The notes below the pieces were generated by a model. The model had not been told where the DNA came from. It was given only the letters and a program-made list of their open reading frames with translations, and made no database searches. This document shows positions 34,719 to 46,342 of a DNA stretch of 64,000 nucleotides, in pieces (position 1 is the stretch's first letter; each line of letters begins with the position of its first letter). The DNA comes from Haberlea rhodopensis. Its lineage: Eukaryota > Streptophyta > Magnoliopsida > Lamiales > Gesneriaceae. The stretch spans positions 42,757,754 through 42,821,753 of the forward strand of contig CAJQUN010000002.1 in the NCBI GenBank assembly GCA_907163345.1, in the 5' to 3' direction. A program made the translations under genes and the position numbers.

Positions 34719-37700
34719 ATGGCTGCTTCTTCGTGTTTCCTTACATTCATTTCCTGCCCAAAACAAACCATTTCAAGTATATCTCTATACAAACCCATTA
34801 TCCCCGTTAACATTTCCGCAAGACCTAGTTTTGAAAATTTAAAATTTACCATTAAATGTAGTGCCAGTGGAAATTTTGAAGATTTAGCAGCTGTGAGTGT
34901 TGGGGTTCCAGATAAACCCAGATGGGAAAATTGGTTGGCTACAGCAGCAAGCTTGTATCCAATTTATGTGACTCTTGGTGGGTTGGTTGCTTGCTTCAAG
35001 CCATTCGCTTTTTCTTGGTTTGTGGAAAGAGGTCCCACTTCGTATAGCTTAACTCTTGGATTTATCATGCTGGCTATGGGGATTACGTTGGAGCTCAAAG
35101 ATTTGATCAACCTGTTCATGCAAAAGCCATTTTCCGTGAGTTTATAAGCCCTGCTCTGTTTTTCAATGTTAGCCCTCAATTCAATATAAGGCGGTGAATA
35201 AAAAAAATCATATTTACTCCATGTTTATAAAGAAAAATATACTTAATCATGGAAAAATTTAGAAGAAGTGAACACCCGGCTAGAAACCCCACCCCCACCC
35301 CTATTGCATGTTATGTGGTTTACTTAGGTTTGATTTGTGATCATGGACCTTCTCAAAAAGTTAGACTTGAGTTTGAAGTGCTGAAAAACTACTCGATCAA
35401 GCTCGAATAAGATCAAATGCACCTAGTTGTAACTAGTGTTACATTATCATTCATGATGGTGAATAAAAGAGCAATTTTTCCGGCCTTGGTTTGACTTATA
35501 AAGGATATAAAATGAAATGTATTAATTTCACTATTGATGCAAATTGCATGGTGACTTATGCGACTCTGAGCTTGAACAAGATCCTGTTTTCTAAATCCCT
35601 ATGGGTTATGTGAAATTCAGGTCATCAAGAGTCCTGGAATGTGATAACTGATAAATGTAATGCTAGAAGAGGACAATGACTTGCAATAGACTTTATCATA
35701 GTGATATATTATCAGTTATTCTGTTTGATTCAAAATATAGCTGCTCAAATCTTTAGTATGATAAAAAAATATCCATAAAAGCACAAAATTTAGATATTTC
35801 AAGGAATTGTTTCACGGGATTAACTCTATCTTTCATTGTTTTTTTTCCCTCCTGTCGACTCTGAATTGGTTATCTTGGATTCCTTTAGTGCTGTTTTTTC
35901 TACAAGTTAAAAAGCAAAATGATTGAATAAATAACAAAAAAATGCTATTATACTTGGGATGTTGCTGATTAATTATTGTAAGTTAGGCTGTGTATCGTGA
36001 TTAAACCATATGCAATTAATGAAGCTAGCCCGCCAAATTTTCCATGTAGCTATTGCTGGTTTATCAAGTAACATGAGATCTATATATCTCTCTTGTATCA
36101 GATACTTTATGGTTGCGTTGCTCAATACACCATTATGCCCGCTTTTGCATTCATAGTCAGCAAGATTTTGGGGCTCTCGCCTTCCCTTTCAGTAGGTTTG
36201 ATATTGCTCGGTAGTTGCCCTGGTGGTACAGCCTCCAACGTGGTAAGATCCTTTGTAGTTCTTATGCCATGCCATGCCATTTCTGTTTACGAGTTCTTTC
36301 TGGATGAATATATTATCAAGAAGAAAAGTAGTGGAATATTTATGACTATTATCAAATATTTTCTCTACTTTTACAATTGGATAAAAATCATTCAAATCTT
36401 GATTTCCATTATAAAACTGTCTTTTATTATAACTTGATTAAGGAGTTCTAAAATGAATACCGATTGTGAAAATGGATTCGGAATAATTATAGTTGGAAAA
36501 AATTAATTCTGAAGTATTTGAAGAACAAATAGACTCACATGCTGTTTACCTCGGTAAATGGAATAAATAATTTTCATGTAATGCAATATTCTTCCCATTG
36601 TCAGCATATAATTATTTATATTTTTCTTGAACTCTGGATAAGAATGTTCCCAACACTCATTTTCAGCAAATTAATGAAGATTTTTCTTCTCAAGCAATTA
36701 CATTATTGCCTGATTATTGGAAACTAATCAATAATTTCTTGTAATTATCCAGAGTCCATTTTGCTTGTGAACTTTCACTGTTGGTTATTTAACTACGTTA
36801 GTGATTTTTCCTCCCAACAATTGGGATTTTTTGATATTTTTATGGCGCTGCGCATGCTTTTAAATTTGTATGCAGGACTGCAACCTGTTAGTTTTGTTCA
36901 ACTTAAAGAATTATGATGAATTTTTACTCTAGAAACTATAAAATACCATTTCATTCACTTTTCTGAAAATAGTTTTACAGGTAACTTTAGTTGCGAAAGG
37001 AGACGTACCATTGTCCATAGTAATGACAGTTTGTACCACCCTTGGAGCAGTAATTCTTACACCACTTTTGACTAAGATTCTTGCCGGAACCTACATTCCA
37101 ATTGATGCTTTTAAACTCTCCATCAGTACCTTACAGGTGAGATCGCCACTATAAACTTGTCATTTTAAGTTTCCATGTTGTTTCAAATGATTTTTAACTT
37201 TTTTGTTTAGGTGGTGGTTGCTCCTGTTCTGCTAGGATCTTGGCTACAGAGCACATTTCCTCAAGCCGTGAGAATGTGGACTCCTTTTGCTCCTCTGCTA
37301 GCTGTTTTAGCATCCTCACTCCTTGCTTCCAGGTCTTAATTTTTCCCGTTCGTGTACTGAAGACTCATTTTCTGTGGATACCTTCTATAGAATCAAGCTT
37401 CTACCAATGATGATACTGATTATAGGACTAAACAGCTGGCGGTGTATCAAAAGTACAATTGTTGGTAGCTGTGCTACTCAAATCTTTTAAAACATACAAT
37501 AGTCCAAACACTATGTTTCGATCATTGTGCTATAATTAGCAAGAGCAATTGTTGCTACGTCTATGTTTTCTCATTTTCTCCCCTCTCTCTCTAACTACGT
37601 ACTGGATTGCTGTTTTGTTTTTTCAGCGTTTTCTCGGAAAATGTCATTCGGCTGAAGTCTTCATTCATTGGTACATCAATACCATCTGATGCATCTCTGT

Positions 37701-38490
37701 TTCATCGTGTTCAAGCAATACTCTCTAGTGAGGTGGGGGTTGTGGTACTCTCAGTACTGTTGCTACATTTTGCAGGTTTTTTTGTGGGGTAAGATATTCT
37801 TTTCTTTTATGTTGCTACTTATCTCACACTAAATTTGTACTTATTATTTTGGTTTGATTGAATCTTTTACTTGGTTTTTTTGGTGCATCTGTACAGTACC
37901 AGAGATCCGGAGTCCCTTTCTTATTAAGTGGGAGCAAAGAGTGTTAAATTCTTCCAAATAAAAATGTGAAATTCAGATTTCATTGAAATTCTTTGAGGTT
38001 CCTTTGCAGGTATTTAGCTGCTGCTTTTGGTGGATTTAAGGAGCCACAACGGCGTGCGATGTCCATAGAAGTAAGATTTCTCAAATACTTAATTCAATAT
38101 CAGGAGGGTTGTTTTTTTTTCCCCCAGAATTAGCATTTGCACACACAATAGCTTCTTTCTCGAGTTTGCATTAAACCTTTATCGTCAGCCACTAAGTATA
38201 GTTTCTAGTTTCTACAGTTCACAAAAGATTTTAACTAATCCTGCTTGTGCTTATATGGATGAAAATTTTGTTGAAATTTTTAAAAAAAATCAGCCGTGAC
38301 CCATTTCTTGCAGGTTGGCATGCAAAATTCATCCTTGGGAGTGGTTTTAGCAACGTCCCATTTGGCATCATCTATGGTTGCGTTACCTTCAGCTATATCC
38401 GCTGTACTTATGAATATAATGGGCAGCAGTTTAGGTTATTTTTGGAAATACAATGATCCTTCTGATCCAAAGGAAGTCGCTCGACAGTGA
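34719..38490 (+). CDS. BASS1: Plastid sodium/metabolite cotransporter, BASS1-like, seven exons
   Basis: Exons: 34719-35135, 36102-36242, 36981-37136, 37211-37332, 37627-37788, 38010-38070 and 38314-38490. All are GT-AG and phases close exactly to 411 residues, the usual BASS length. The N-terminus (MAASSCFLTF..., Ser-rich, few acidic residues) looks like a chloroplast transit peptide of about 45-50 residues. After RWENWLATAASLYPIYVTLG come hydrophobic helices, with family signatures LGFIMLAMGITLELKDL, LLGSCPGGTASNV and VPLSIVMTVCTTLGAVILTP. The last exon carries VGMQNSSLGVVLATSHL. BASS proteins are SBF-fold carriers in the plastid envelope. The substrate of the BASS1 clade is uncertain. The choice of BASS1 over other members rests on remembered similarity to the YPIYVT and GPTSYSLTLGF region. 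The gene looks intact. Confidence 0.9.
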
Positions 38491-39480
38491 CACAAAAACA
38501 TGGAAACAGGTTTTGTAGCTTAAGCTCAATAGATTCTGCTAGTTAACCTGCAGTCGTGAATTCTCTACAGGGCGACGTTTCGTTGCCCCCCACCCTGTTC
38601 CTTGTAGTATAATAAGATTGTAAATTCTTTGGGCGATGAGTAAGTTGTGTCACCCAGTGTTAGAGCTAGAGCCACAGATGGGGAAAAAGGTCTCAAATTT
38701 CTAGAAAATTTATAAATAAAAGTTTAATAGTTTTTTTTTTTTTATATAGTTGAAGTGGATGATCCTTTCCCTCGTTTTTTGTTTCGCGCCGTGCCTTCAA
38801 TCAAGGACTTTTTAAGAGATCGGACCTCTGGTATCGGGATGGGATTACTTCATCAAAATCCCTTTCGATCAATTTTGCCAAACAAAACCTAAATTTGGAA
38901 TGGAAAGTAAATGCTCAAAGCATCTGGGAAAAATTTCATCCTACCATGAGGGTTGTTCAAATTATATGGACATATGGGTCTATATCTTAAACCTGTGGAC
39001 CCAATGAGCAAAAATAATCTTGAGTCTTTTGATGCACCACGACAATGGTCCGGGATCCGAATCCACAGTGGGCTGACAAATTAAACGAAAATACAAGAGT
39101 ATATGCCAAGAAATTTGTATTAAATAAGAAAATTATTGGTTGTCCTCGCCTCACCTTTGGAGGTAATCTGCAATTTATGGGACAAAATGTAATTTTATGA
39201 TGGAAAAAGTACTATTTTATGGAGGTAATATGCAATTTATAGGGGGTAATCTGTAATTTATAGGACAAAATGTAATTTTATGGGGTAATATATGCGGCAC
39301 CCTTTAGATTCGCCCCGGTTGCTTCCCATTATTAAAACTGAATGAAATAACAACACATTTCTCCTAGCAATTTTTCAATGTTCACATTGGATGGTAGGTC
39401 TAATTTCTCTCAATTATCAGCAGTTCTTTGGGATTTCCACAAATAGTGTAAAAATATATATATATAAATGAAGAAAAAGT
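38491..39480. other. 3' flank of the BASS1-like gene
   Basis: The first few hundred bases should be 3' UTR. Around 39160-39290 short direct repeats of GGACAAAATGTAATTTTATG and GGTAATMTGCAATTTAT occur two to three times. No gene seen. Confidence 0.5.
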
Positions 39481-40627
39481 CTAGATCACATAAGTCCGAT
39501 GCGGGTGCGGATGCGGATGCGGATGCGGATGCGCGAGTGCGTCAATTTTCAAAAAATTTGAGTGCTGGTGCGCCTTAATGCGCCTATTAAAAATTAATAA
39601 ATAAATAAAAATATATACATACATACTGATGAAATGAAGTTAAACATACATATTATACATCATATTTAACAAACTCACATCATTATTATATTATTTACAA
39701 ATTTATAATATGTTCTTAACAACTTTGGTGTTTGCAGCTTTACCATTCTTAAAAAGCATTAAAATTAGATTTGATCTAACATTTGCAGCTTTGCAAAAAT
39801 GTTATAGCCAGTGATACAACGTAATTTGAATCTTGTATTTGATCGTTCGTCTAGTAAGGATTCTCCGAAAAATATATTGTAGAAAAAGAAATGAAGTATT
39901 AAAGTTTTGTTTTATTTTAAGATATAAAATAACGATTTTGAAAAATGAAACCAAATTGTTCATATTTATTTCAACATGTTTGATAATAGTATGAATTTAT
40001 TAAAAATGACTCATATTATTTCCGAATACTTATATTATTACCTTATGAAATGACTAATATAAACATTTAAATTAACTCAATAAAAATAAAAATTTTATTT
40101 ATAAAGTTCATTCTATTAATTTTCATTAAAAACTAAGATATTATTATTTACTCCGCAAAAATATTACAAATCATATATTATCATACTTTCTTTTATCATA
40201 TATTTTAATATTTCATATGTTATTATGTCTTTTCATGATTCATTATCTATCTATTTACCATATAATATAATTTTCTTACCAACCCGAAATATCTAGAAAC
40301 CATAAAAATTCATTTAAACCCAAAATCGGAGAATTTTTTTTATAATTATAAAAATAAAAAAAATCGGAGAATTAAGGAGGATTAACAAGACTTAGTAACT
40401 TAGTTCACGACTTAGTAAATCTTAATGCGCGAATTAGGAATTCTTAGTGCGCGAATTATAAAATCTTAGTGCGCGAATTATAAAATCTTATGGCGCGAAC
40501 TAGAAATTCTTAAAGCGCGAATTAGAAATTCTTAAGTCGCCTTAATGCGGCGCACACGCACTCAATTCGCCGGTTCGCGGCCGGAGCGCCAGTGCGTGAA
40601 GGGGAGTATGAGGATTATGTGACTTAG
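39481..40627. mobile_element. Non-autonomous TIR element with 8-bp TSD (hAT-like), 1.15 kb
   Basis: The ends are CTAGATCACATAAGTCC and GGATTATGTGACTTAG, an inverted pair with small differences. The flanks GAAAAAGT (39473-39480 and 40628-40635) are exact 8-bp duplications. GC-rich blocks sit next to both termini: a GGATGC/GGGTGC hexamer run (39499-39534) on the left and about five units of GCGCGAATTAGAAATTCTTA (about 40415-40540) on the right. The core is AT-rich without a transposase. Confidence 0.85.
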
Positions 40628-40635
40628 GAAAAAGT

Positions 40636-41651
40636 ATGTCTATAAATATTAAGAGATTGCAATCTGCAGTCTCATTAAGTTGGATCATTATACATGCACC
40701 TTTAAAACTTACCTTAGCTTGAATTTTTATGTACACAAAAGGTTGTGCATGATTGTTTGTATAAACATAACAACAATCTAGCCTTTATTCTACGAAATTG
40801 GGTTGTTAACCAAGTCTTTTTCGCTCTTCCTCGTTCTCATTAATGCTTGTATTTATCATGGTCAAATTATCTAAGTGAGACATCTATTGATCGCGTAAGT
40901 ACATGTTCATAGAGATATGCTAAACCTTTTCTATATATCATGTATTGAACAGTGGAAATGTATATATTTAGGCTCATGAGCTTTACATGAGTATTATATC
41001 CCCAACCGACATTGTGCTTGTGAATTCTTAGAGAATATTATATGAATTTGTTAGACCATATTCATTAATGGTGTATTTGCAATTGTTTATTCAAAGTACT
41101 TTTATGCTGATTTTGCTTAAAGTTGAAAAACGTTGCTTTTAATCAAAAAACATTGAGTGTTTATTATTAAAAAAAAAAAACAGTTTAATCAACTTCAAAT
41201 TATTACAAAATCACCACCACACAAGTAAAAGCAGTGAAAAATATCTCATGACTTGCTTCTCTATCTCTATTTACCTACTTATTTTAAAGAAGCAATAGCA
41301 GAAACAATGAAATAAAGCACTCAAAATCCTCCTTTATGGTCTGAAAAACAGATAAACAGTTTTGAAAAGCAATCGTATACACCCAATAATTTGGATATCT
41401 ACACGTATACCTTGAAATTTTATCTCAACTTATTTTTTTAAATTTTTTAGAAAGGATGTTATTATGCACTCAATGAATATTAAAATGCATGGAATTGAAT
41501 TCTCCGAAACGGCAGCCCAAATAAAATGGTGTCCCTTTCCATCTGCCGTTACTTACAATTCTCTCTTATTTTGTTCTCAAATCACATTACATAAAGTGTC
41601 TATCTCAACTTCGATTCATCATTTCACATTTCATACATAGTTTTCCAAAAC
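40636..41651. other. Intergenic stretch upstream of the TIFY gene
   Basis: No gene or clear repeat. The last few hundred bases should hold the TIFY gene promoter and 5' UTR. Confidence 0.45.
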
Positions 41652-43114
41652 ATGCCTTGCAACACGAAAATTGCAAGAGATTTTATAAAGAAAATCGAAA
41701 ACTATGAATCGCAAAATAGCCACAAAAACTATCAACCAAGTTCATCCTCGGAGATCGATACTAATCACGATCAAGAACACCCGAGATCCTTCGATCTTTT
41801 CCAGAGAAACCATCTCTCTAAAGTAAAACGTCTCATTCGAAAATCGCCAAATGGAAGATCAAGAAAAGATGGAAAGGGATCAATGTCTTTTACAATATAC
41901 CCTGTGTTTTACAAGGCAAGTTCTCGACCCGCTTCAATTCTCGAGGAAAAACTTCTTCCCAGTTTGAAGTAAGTATATAATTTCTCTTTTTATTGTGTCA
42001 TTTTATTCTTAAACTTATCATTAATATATACATACTTATAGGTGTGATGATGCAAATCTTTTCCCATCAGTCGACGAATGTAAAGGAGCACAGCTGACAA
42101 TTTTTTACCAAGGGACTATCAATGTGTACGATAATGTCTCTGTTGATAAGGTTCACTTCCATTTTTTTTTATCAGTAAAAAAATAAAATTATTTTTTTAT
42201 CAGTAAAAAAATAAAATTATTTCATGTGAGTACAAAAGGTACTCGAATCTCATTTTACAAGGAAGGTAAACTTTTACATTCCATCAAAGTTTCACTTGAT
42301 TAAGACAAGCTAAATGCAGTAGATTTTGTAGTCGATCAATTCCAGATTTTTACTTTTATAGTTTCCATTAGGACATCCATGTTCATTCCCATATGCGATT
42401 TATTTGATGATTTTCTTAAGGACAAATGTCATATTCCATTTAGAGAATATCATTTTAAGAATTTGCACCCCTATGATACTGCCCCAAAAGGTACCATTTT
42501 CCCCCATATATACACTCGGGCGAATTTATATAGTCTCTTAGCGGATGTGCCCACCTCAAATAAGTTATTACTTTAAATGAAATTTTTAAAAAAATACATT
42601 TTGCCCCCAAAAATTGTATTTTGCCCACTCTAAAAATATATTTTGACCCTTTAAGTTTTTTTTCCCTTCATTTTTATGTTATTATTTTTTGCCCCCTAAA
42701 TAAAAGTTATAGATTCGCCTCTTCTGCATATACATACATGTACACACATATTAAACTGAACTTGTTTAAAAATCATTTGCATAATTCTTAAATTTTATTT
42801 GTAAAATTAAATTTCACTCTCTAGTTTTTCAAATTCTAGTGTACTTATGTATTCCCCTTCTAATAACAAAAAGGGTTAGTCACTTGCTTGATTATCATTT
42901 GAATATTATTGGCTCTTATGATGTAATAATTTCTCATTTAGTTTTGGTTCATTTTTAGGCAAAGGCAATAATGGTGTTGGCTGGTGGAAGCTCTTTATCA
43001 GCTCCTGTGGTTAAAAATGAAGCTAAGATCCATTTGCCAAAAACAATCCAACAATCCATTCCACCATCATTTTACGACTTACAATCAAGTAATACTCATT
43101 TCCCATCTCATTAA
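41652..43114 (+). CDS. TIFY-domain (JAZ-like) protein without a visible Jas motif
   Basis: Exons: 41652-41968, 42042-42150 and 42959-43114, phases consistent, about 194 residues. Exon 1 has a basic stretch (HLSKVKRLIRKSPNGRSRKD), a plausible nuclear signal. Exons 2 and 3 form the TIFY/ZIM domain, QLTIFYQGTINVYDNVSVDK followed by AKAIMVLAG, which in JAZ proteins mediates dimerisation and NINJA binding. JAZ proteins should then show a Jas motif (SLxxFLxKRxxR) for COI1 and MYC contact; I find none. Reading through gives YDLQSSNTHFPSH and a stop. Using a donor at 43089 and the acceptor before 44610 gives a stop after one codon. The N-terminus also lacks the usual JAZ NT region. It could be a stable JAZ-like repressor, a truncated gene (a MITE lies 28 bp downstream) or an incomplete model. 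Confidence 0.75.
42158..42222. repeat. Tandem 30-bp duplication in TIFY intron 2
   Basis: TTTTATCAGTAAAAAAATAA plus AATTATTT occurs twice in succession. Confidence 0.8.
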
Positions 43115-43142
43115 ACTAATCAATCAAGCTTTTATCTACTAA

Positions 43143-43742
43143 GGACATCTCCAACCCTACGCCAAAACGATTTTGACACAGGGTTCCATCTCCAACCAAG
43201 CGCCAGCGCTAATTTGAAGATGTGCTACTTGTTGCGTCATTTTTGGCACAGCACTGTAGCAATATCGTCAAATTTGATGCCTTTTCCTTTTTTTATATTT
43301 GTTTTTGTTTTCTTTTTCACTTTTAAAACTATTAATTAGTTTATTGTAATATTTAAATTATTTAAGGTTTTTGACAGAAAATTAATTAAATTTTGATAAT
43401 TTAACGTTGGGAAAGTTTCACGCTCTTTGATTTTTGTTTTTTAGTTTATTTTATTTTTAATATATTTGAATTATTTAATATAAAACTAAAATAATAATTT
43501 GTTAAAATAAGAGAATTAATTTTTTTTGAATAATAATGATTATTATATAAATTATAAATTATAAATCATAAATCATAAATTATAAATTATAAAATAATTA
43601 TTTAAAATAACATGAAAGGGAATATTCCTAGAATATTCTTTTTGGAGTAAAGTTTGAAGTTTGGGCTTTGTGTTTGATGTAGAAGTTGCCCTATTTTAGT
43701 GTAAAAGTTACAATAAAATTAAGTTTTGGGTTGGAGATGGCC
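43143..43742. mobile_element. MITE with GGMCATCTCCAACCC termini, 600 bp
   Basis: The left end GGACATCTCCAACCC and the right end GGGTTGGAGATGGCC are inverted. Flanking triplets are TAA and TAG, an imperfect match to the 3-bp duplication expected for Harbinger-type MITEs. The interior is AT-rich with an ATAAATTATAAATC repeat near 43550-43590. No ORF. Confidence 0.75.
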
Positions 43743-44277
43743 TAGGTGTGGTCGGTTATATGAATCTTCTTAATCCACGGAAAAGTTACATCTATCTCCC
43801 ATGTAAAAAAAAAATTATTACAACTTTTGGCCTCTAGTTTGAAGATAACGGATGATCCTCATACAGAGTAGCTGCATTACAATACCATCACCTCTAATTT
43901 GTACTAGATATAGGAAAAATTACGAACGTCTCTCCTATTATTTGACATAAAAATACATAGCATGAGAGATTGATGTTATTGTATAAACTAGAGAGATGAA
44001 ACTCGTTATTGTTAAAACTGGAGGAGGTCTATAAATAATTCATCCCTCGATTCATATATAAGAAATTTCCCATCTCGTTTAATCGTGTTAAAAAAAAAAT
44101 CACTCCATTATATTTCAAACTCGCATGATCTTAGATTTGTTCTGTGTAAAAAACATCGATAGACAAAGATATTCGTGGATATTACATTAATTGATTTAGA
44201 ATTCTACTTCAAATTAATATTTTGTAATTTGATGTGTAGTTTTTAAAAAGACTAGCGTAGTTTTTAAAAAAGACTAG

Positions 44278-44315
<38 letters not shown>

Positions 44316-44711
44316 ACGGATAGATCCGAGAAGGGTCGGATCACTTTGTGTATTGTATGATAAATTCAATTGGAGGCACTAATATTTTGTGGTTTATATT
44401 TAGATATTCCAATTGCTACAAGGCACTCTTTGAGCGTATTTTTTGACGGACGCCGAGAAAGGTGCAATAAAATTACTTTTTCTTGACCTAAGTTTATATC
44501 ATACAATGAAATTACTGCCAATTTTTTATTAGAAAAAATTGCTGCCCACATTAAATTTTGAAATTATTCATAAAGGGATGTTACAAAATTGTTGATTGTA
44601 TTTTGCAGGATGAAGAAAAAAGTTGGCAATGGTGGCTCCAATCTTGACCCACACAAGGATGCTTAATTGCCAATACGTGATAACATTTACAAATATACAG
44701 GATATCTAGTA
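43743..44711. other. Intergenic stretch with a (TA)n run
   Basis: Holds a TA microsatellite (about 44280-44310). A possible small exon near 44610-44665 is not supported by reading frame from the TIFY gene. Confidence 0.4.
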
Positions 44712-45401
44712 CAGTTAAACCTCTATAAATTAATAATGTTGGGGCCATGTAAAGAGGTATTAATTAATCGATAAATTAATAATTTATCAATTTAAAGAGT
44801 GAAACAGCCTCAAAGAACTTAAATGAACCAACTTGTCAAGATTACATTCATTAGCTTGAGAATATAATTAGTGATATCGATTAATGCAAAAAAAAAAAAA
44901 AAAACAGATGTCAATCACCTGTTGAATTATCCAGGTGAAAATGATAAAGTTTCAAAGATCTAATGCTTAGAAGAAATTGTGGCTCGTGCCATTGAAAATC
45001 ATGTCGAGTAAATTTGATTATAATTCAGTACCTTCGGTACCACACGTGAAGAGAAGCACTCATAGAGGCAATAAGTATTCACAAATTTTGTCGGAGTTCG
45101 AGTACACGAATTCAGAGCTTTTGAATGCAACGAGAAAAGTTAAAACTTGAATCCACCAATATTTAAATTTCAAGAAAAAACAAACAATAGATTCTAATTT
45201 TACTAAATTATCCTAGTCATGGATGCAATTTTACAGAATTATCAATTTATTAAATTACTGGGAGTATAAATTTGTATAAGGGTCTTCCTAAAAATTATTA
45301 TCTTATTAATTTATCAAAGTTACTAATTTTTTAAACTGGCCAAAGTTTGGACCGGAGAAAAATATTATTTTAGAGAGTATTAATTTATAGAGATTTTACT
45401 G
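44712..45401 (+). mobile_element. Pogo (Lemi/Emigrant)-like element, 690 bp, degenerate
   Basis: It starts CAGTTAAACCTCTATAAATT and ends TTAATTTATAGAGATTTTACTG-like (last 16: ATAGAGATTTTACTG). TA flanks both ends (44710-44711 and 45402-45403). The interior keeps broken traces of a transposase C-terminus on the plus strand (NYPGENDKVSK, EEIVARAIENHVE) with stops. It is a longer relative of the MITE at 18823 and homologous to 33343-34100 in the opposite orientation. Confidence 0.85.
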
Positions 45402-45403
45402 TA

Positions 45404-46342
45404 TATCAGTTAAGGTTTACTTATATTGTATTTAATTTTAGGAACATAATATTACTTGAATATTATACAATCTTTGTCGATATGATAGACAATGAACGAA
45501 AATTTTCAACCTTAAGCAATTGAGAGATCCAGTCAAAATGAAGTGCATACAAGTTTAGAGGTAACATAAAGTGAACAAATAAATAAGAAACTTGCCGAAC
45601 ACAACGAATATGAGCTACCTTCTCACATAAAGTGAACAAACAAATCAGGAAATATGAGGTACTATCGTCACGCCCAAAGCCCAGACCTACGAGCACGACT
45701 ATATACAATAGACACTGGTACTTCGTGTATGTTCTCCTAGTATTGAAAATGTTAACCAAAATTATCATAGGAATACATAGTAGCCATTTATTACCAAATT
45801 CAAACACCCCTTGCAAACCTACATGGGACAAAAGAAAACCTGTATCCTCGAACTGCCGCACGTCAATGTTTGACACTTGAAAAACCAAGTAGTTTAGTGA
45901 TATTGGGTTTTGCATATTGTTCCCTTTTCTGGAAATGACATGAAAGAATAGAAATCTGAATAAAGGTTATGGGATACAAGTCCCCCAGCTCTTCAAAACC
46001 ATTCCGGTCGGTGCAACTAGTCAAACTCCATATTTTTGCTGTCGCATGAGCTGTGTAAGAACTTAGGCTGGTCAGTCAATTCCTATGATTCACTATCATT
46101 GCCATTGCAAAGCAATTTCTATCAAAATGAATCTAACATATCTATTGAGAGCAACAATGGTTCGTGCTATCCTGTGGCTGCCTATGTGACACATGATAGA
46201 AAGGAGACGCTTTGAGTTGTTTATAGAGCTACAATGCAGACACTTAATCCGACATTATCATCAGCATCACCGATCCTAAAGCTGCCATCACCGCCATTCT
46301 TGGTAGATTTATCATCATTCCCATAATTAATATATCATCATC
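45404..46342. other. 3' flank of the PORR gene
   Basis: A 150-residue minus ORF (45915-45463) resembles nothing I know and is not credited. The right part likely holds the PORR 3' UTR. Confidence 0.4.

Noticed and set aside
44609..44667. Possible last exon of the TIFY gene
   Set aside because: The acceptor TTTTGCAG looks good, but joining it to the donor at 43089 gives a stop after one codon, and none of the three frames encodes a Jas motif.
45463..45915. 150-residue minus ORF downstream of the PORR gene
   Set aside because: No recognisable domain, overlaps an 82-residue plus ORF and lies in a probable 3' flank; not enough to call a gene.
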